Source: JANMOK01 sp031415055
GTDB taxonomy: Bacteria; Pseudomonadota; Alphaproteobacteria; Rhodobacterales; Rhodobacteraceae
Direction: 5' to 3'
DNA: 64,000 bases
NCBI GenBank assembly: GCA_031415055.1
Contig: JANOQZ010000006.1
Span: 124,001-188,000 of the forward strand
Shown: positions 61,938-64,000 of the stretch, piece after piece
Layout: each line of letters opens with the position of its first letter
How positions within the stretch are numbered: the stretch's first letter is position 1
Notes under the pieces: model-generated
Told to the model about the DNA's origin: nothing
The model's database searches: none
What the model saw: the letters and a program-made list of their open reading frames with translations, nothing else
Program-made: the position numbers and the translations under genes

Positions 61938-62423
61938 CTAAACTTGCTCATCCCCATGCGCCGGCAACCTGCCCGATCGCGCCCGATAAGGGCGTGAGGC
62001 GTCCAGCAGCGTCGCATTCAAACATTCCACCGCCACCGCAACTTCGCCCTCACCGGCAAAGGTCAGGGTCACCACGCCCGCGCCATCGACACCCGCAGCA
62101 AAACCCACCGACAGCACCGATAACACCAAATCCTTGTCATCCGCAGCAATCCCCGAAACGGAAACCTTGACCACATCCTCAAACTGCAACACCGATTGCA
62201 CCCGCTCAAACGCCCGGCCCTGCCGCTCGGCTACGGCTGCGTCTTCCCAGCGAAACCGATTGAGCAAAACCGCAAATCGCCGGTGTTTCTTCAACCACGA
62301 TATATCCGAAGTCTGCGCCACCGCATCCTGCACCAGCGCCGATATGACGGCCAAATCCTCACTCGTTTCGGCCATCAAGCGCAGCGGCTTGTCACCGCCA
62401 TCCTCAAACCTTGCGTCGCTCAT
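61938..62423 (-). CDS. DUF2948-family protein
   Basis: A 161-residue cytoplasmic protein. PLRLMAETSEDLAVISALVQDAV and FAVLLNRFRWED match DUF2948, an alphaproteobacterial family next to murA. It overlaps murA by 4 bp (ATGA). Function is unknown. Confidence 0.85.
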   Translation of the reverse strand: MSDARFEDGGDKPLRLMAETSEDLAVISALVQDAVAQTSDISWLKKHRRFAVLLNRFRWEDAAVAERQGRAFERVQSVLQFEDVVKVSVSGIAADDKDLVLSVLSVGFAAGVDGAGVVTLTFAGEGEVAVAVECLNATLLDASRPYRARSGRLPAHGDEQV

Positions 62424-63685
62424 CCCGCCACCCGTTCAATATCGGCACCGCAAGCAAGCAGCTTGGCTTCTACCCGCTCATAGCCGCGATCCAAATGATA
62501 CACCCGCGCCACCCGCGTTTCCCCTTTGGCCGCCAATCCCGCCAGTATCAACGACACCGAGGCCCGCAAATCCGTCGCCATCACCGGCGCACCTTTCAGT
62601 TCCTTGACCCCTGTCACCGTCGCATGGCCACCATGAACATCAATATGCGCCCCCATGCGGATCAGTTCGGGCGCATGCATGAAACGGTTCTCGAAAATCT
62701 TCTCTTCCAAAACGCTCACCCCATCCGCCAATGTCAGCAGCGCCATCATCTGCGCCTGCAAATCGGTCGGAAACCCCGGATGCGGTGCCGTCACCACATT
62801 CACTGGCCTGATCCGGCCATTTTTTCGACTAACCTTCAACCCCAAGGCCGTTTCCGATATTTCCGCCCCGGCTTCTTCCAACTTGGCGCTAAACGCCTCG
62901 ACCAAAGACCGCTTGCCACCAATCAACTCCACCTCACCGCCCGTAATCACCGGCGCCAGCATATAGGTGCCCAGTTCAATGCGATCCGTCACCACCTTGT
63001 GCGTAGCCCCATGCAGCCGATCCACCCCCTCAACCGTGATCGTCGAGGTGCCAGCACCCTCAATCTTGGCTCCCATCGCGCTCAAACACGCCGCCAGATC
63101 GACAATCTCCGGCTCCCGCGCCGCGTTGGAAATCACCGTTGTGCCCTTAGCCAAAGTCGCCGCCATCAGCACATTCTCCGTTGCCCCAACCGAAACAAAC
63201 GGAAAATCCACACGACCACCCTTCAGCCCCCCACGAGCTTCCGCATGCACATATCCATCCCTCAACTCAATCTTCGCCCCCAAAGCTTCCAGCCCGTGCA
63301 AATGCAAATCGACCGGCCGCGCCCCGATGGCGCAGCCGCCGGGCAGCGACACTTCGGCATGCCCATCCCGCGCCAACATCGGCCCCAACACCAAAATCGA
63401 GGCCCGCATCTTGCGCACAATGTCATAATCCGCTTTGTGGTTGGCGATCATCTTGGTGCCAATCACCAGCACCTGCCCGTCCTGCAAATGCGCCACTTCG
63501 CAACCCAGAGACTCCAGCAGCTGCGTCATGGTGCGGATGTCCGACAATCGCGGCGCATTGGTCAAAGTCAGCGGTTCTTCGGTCAGCAAAGCCGCAGGCA
63601 TCAGCGTCAGACAGGCGTTTTTCGCCCCGGCAATCGGGATTGTCCCGTGCAAAGCCCTGCCGCCCCTCACCAAAATCGAATCCAT
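62420..63685 (-). CDS. murA: UDP-N-acetylglucosamine 1-carboxyvinyltransferase
   Basis: First committed step of peptidoglycan synthesis; the fosfomycin target. The 421 residues include MDSILVRGGRALHGTIPIAGAKNA and the active-site Cys in SLPGGCAIGARPVDLHLHGLE (key Cys kept, so fosfomycin-sensitive type). It lies 10 bp after the small basic gene on the same strand. Confidence 0.96.
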   Translation of the reverse strand: MDSILVRGGRALHGTIPIAGAKNACLTLMPAALLTEEPLTLTNAPRLSDIRTMTQLLESLGCEVAHLQDGQVLVIGTKMIANHKADYDIVRKMRASILVLGPMLARDGHAEVSLPGGCAIGARPVDLHLHGLEALGAKIELRDGYVHAEARGGLKGGRVDFPFVSVGATENVLMAATLAKGTTVISNAAREPEIVDLAACLSAMGAKIEGAGTSTITVEGVDRLHGATHKVVTDRIELGTYMLAPVITGGEVELIGGKRSLVEAFSAKLEEAGAEISETALGLKVSRKNGRIRPVNVVTAPHPGFPTDLQAQMMALLTLADGVSVLEEKIFENRFMHAPELIRMGAHIDVHGGHATVTGVKELKGAPVMATDLRASVSLILAGLAAKGETRVARVYHLDRGYERVEAKLLACGADIERVAG

Positions 63686-63695
63686 CTGCCCGCCT

Positions 63696-63863
63696 CTATT
63701 TCTTTTCTTCGTCCGCCGGTTTTCCGGCCTCGCGCCGGCGCATTTGCACCTTACGCTTGCTCAAATTGTCGCGCAAAACCTGCGCCAACCGCTTTTCCCG
63801 CGCCGCCGCCTGCACCGCCTTGGAATCCAGCCCCGATTGATCTTGCGCTTTCCGCCTGCTCAT
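63696..63863 (-). CDS. Small basic protein upstream of murA
   Basis: A 55-residue Arg/Lys/Ala-rich protein, MSRRKAQDQSGLDSKAVQAA, followed by LAQVLRDNLSKRKVQMRRRE. Similar small proteins before murA are common in Rhodobacterales; function is unknown. ATG 63863 is used; the open frame continues to 63983 across the tRNA region, so the longer form is rejected. Confidence 0.65.
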   Translation of the reverse strand: MSRRKAQDQSGLDSKAVQAAAREKRLAQVLRDNLSKRKVQMRRREAGKPADEEKK

Positions 63864-63955
63864 GGCCGCAGCCATACAACACAGCGCCAACCATAGCCAG
63901 ATTGCCCTTGCACTCTGCACATGATTTGCTAAACCGCGCCGTCCAATGCGACAAA

Positions 63956-64000
63956 GCTGTGGTAGCTCAGTGGTAGAGCACACCCTTGGTAAGGGTGAGG
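63956..64000 (+). tRNA. tRNA-Thr (anticodon GGT), 3' end cut by window edge
   Basis: The sequence opens with acceptor GCTGTGG, then D-arm GCTC...GAGC and anticodon stem ACCCT/AGGGT with loop TGGTA holding GGT. The 3' half lies beyond the window. The GGT anticodon assigns threonine. Confidence 0.9.

Overview
The window looks like chromosome from an alphaproteobacterium, most likely Rhodobacterales (Roseobacter-like). Pointers are a VPLPA-type CTERM surface protein, a FadL-like porin, small families typical of that order (DUF2842, DUF2948, DUF6456, DUF6477, DUF1127), the order serC-serA, hflK-hflC-DUF2065-degP, folB-folP-glmM and purA-DUF2842, and strongly C-ending codon use in housekeeping genes. 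Genes are dense on both strands, with many ATGA/TGATG start-stop overlaps, and no gap above about 300 bp is empty. This assignment is inference from gene content; no 16S gene is present.

Layout. 1-3.4 kb: choline uptake (betI edge, choXWV). 3.4-9.9 kb: sorting-signal protein, tRNA-Asp and tRNA-Val, lon, tgt, two Fe-S assembly genes, and a 32-residue membrane microprotein whose ribosome site lies inside a hairpin. 10-15.6 kb: tpiA, a DUF6456/DUF6477 divergent pair, an MttB-family methyltransferase and guaA. 15.6-21.2 kb: an accessory block with a PIN-like gene inserted between guaA and a second guaA tail, an ArsR/SRPBCC/reductase cluster, a vapBC-type toxin-antitoxin pair, and an intact 2076-bp IS1-like transposon with three passenger genes. 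21.2-33 kb: dehydrogenase, porin, ATPase, lipoprotein, metA, ppk2, TetR, xseA, purD, ferredoxin and an orphan DnaE2 C-terminal domain. 33-41 kb: degP, hflCK, gor, rpiA and sdaA. 41-43 kb: a second single-gene insertion between sdaA and a second sdaA tail. 43-64 kb: methyltransferase, exporters, thiamine pyrophosphokinase, an acidic repeat protein, purA, a DUF1326/DUF1326/DUF2182 trio, serine biosynthesis, a MocR regulator, glmM/folP/folB, murA and the start of tRNA-Thr.

Most interesting points. (1) The transposon at 19085-21160 has perfect 20-bp inverted ends and a perfect 8-bp target duplication. Upstream of its transposase it carries a compact operon: a small basic protein, an 86-residue protein and a retropepsin-like aspartic protease. 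(2) guaA and sdaA show the same architecture. A complete housekeeping gene is followed by one foreign-looking gene and then a second, protein-conserved but synonymously diverged copy of the housekeeping 3' end, with no integrase. In sdaA all 21 differences across 255 bp are synonymous. This suggests recurrent insertion of single cargo genes by recombination in conserved gene tails. (3) The microprotein leader at 8842-8874 could act as a translational switch.
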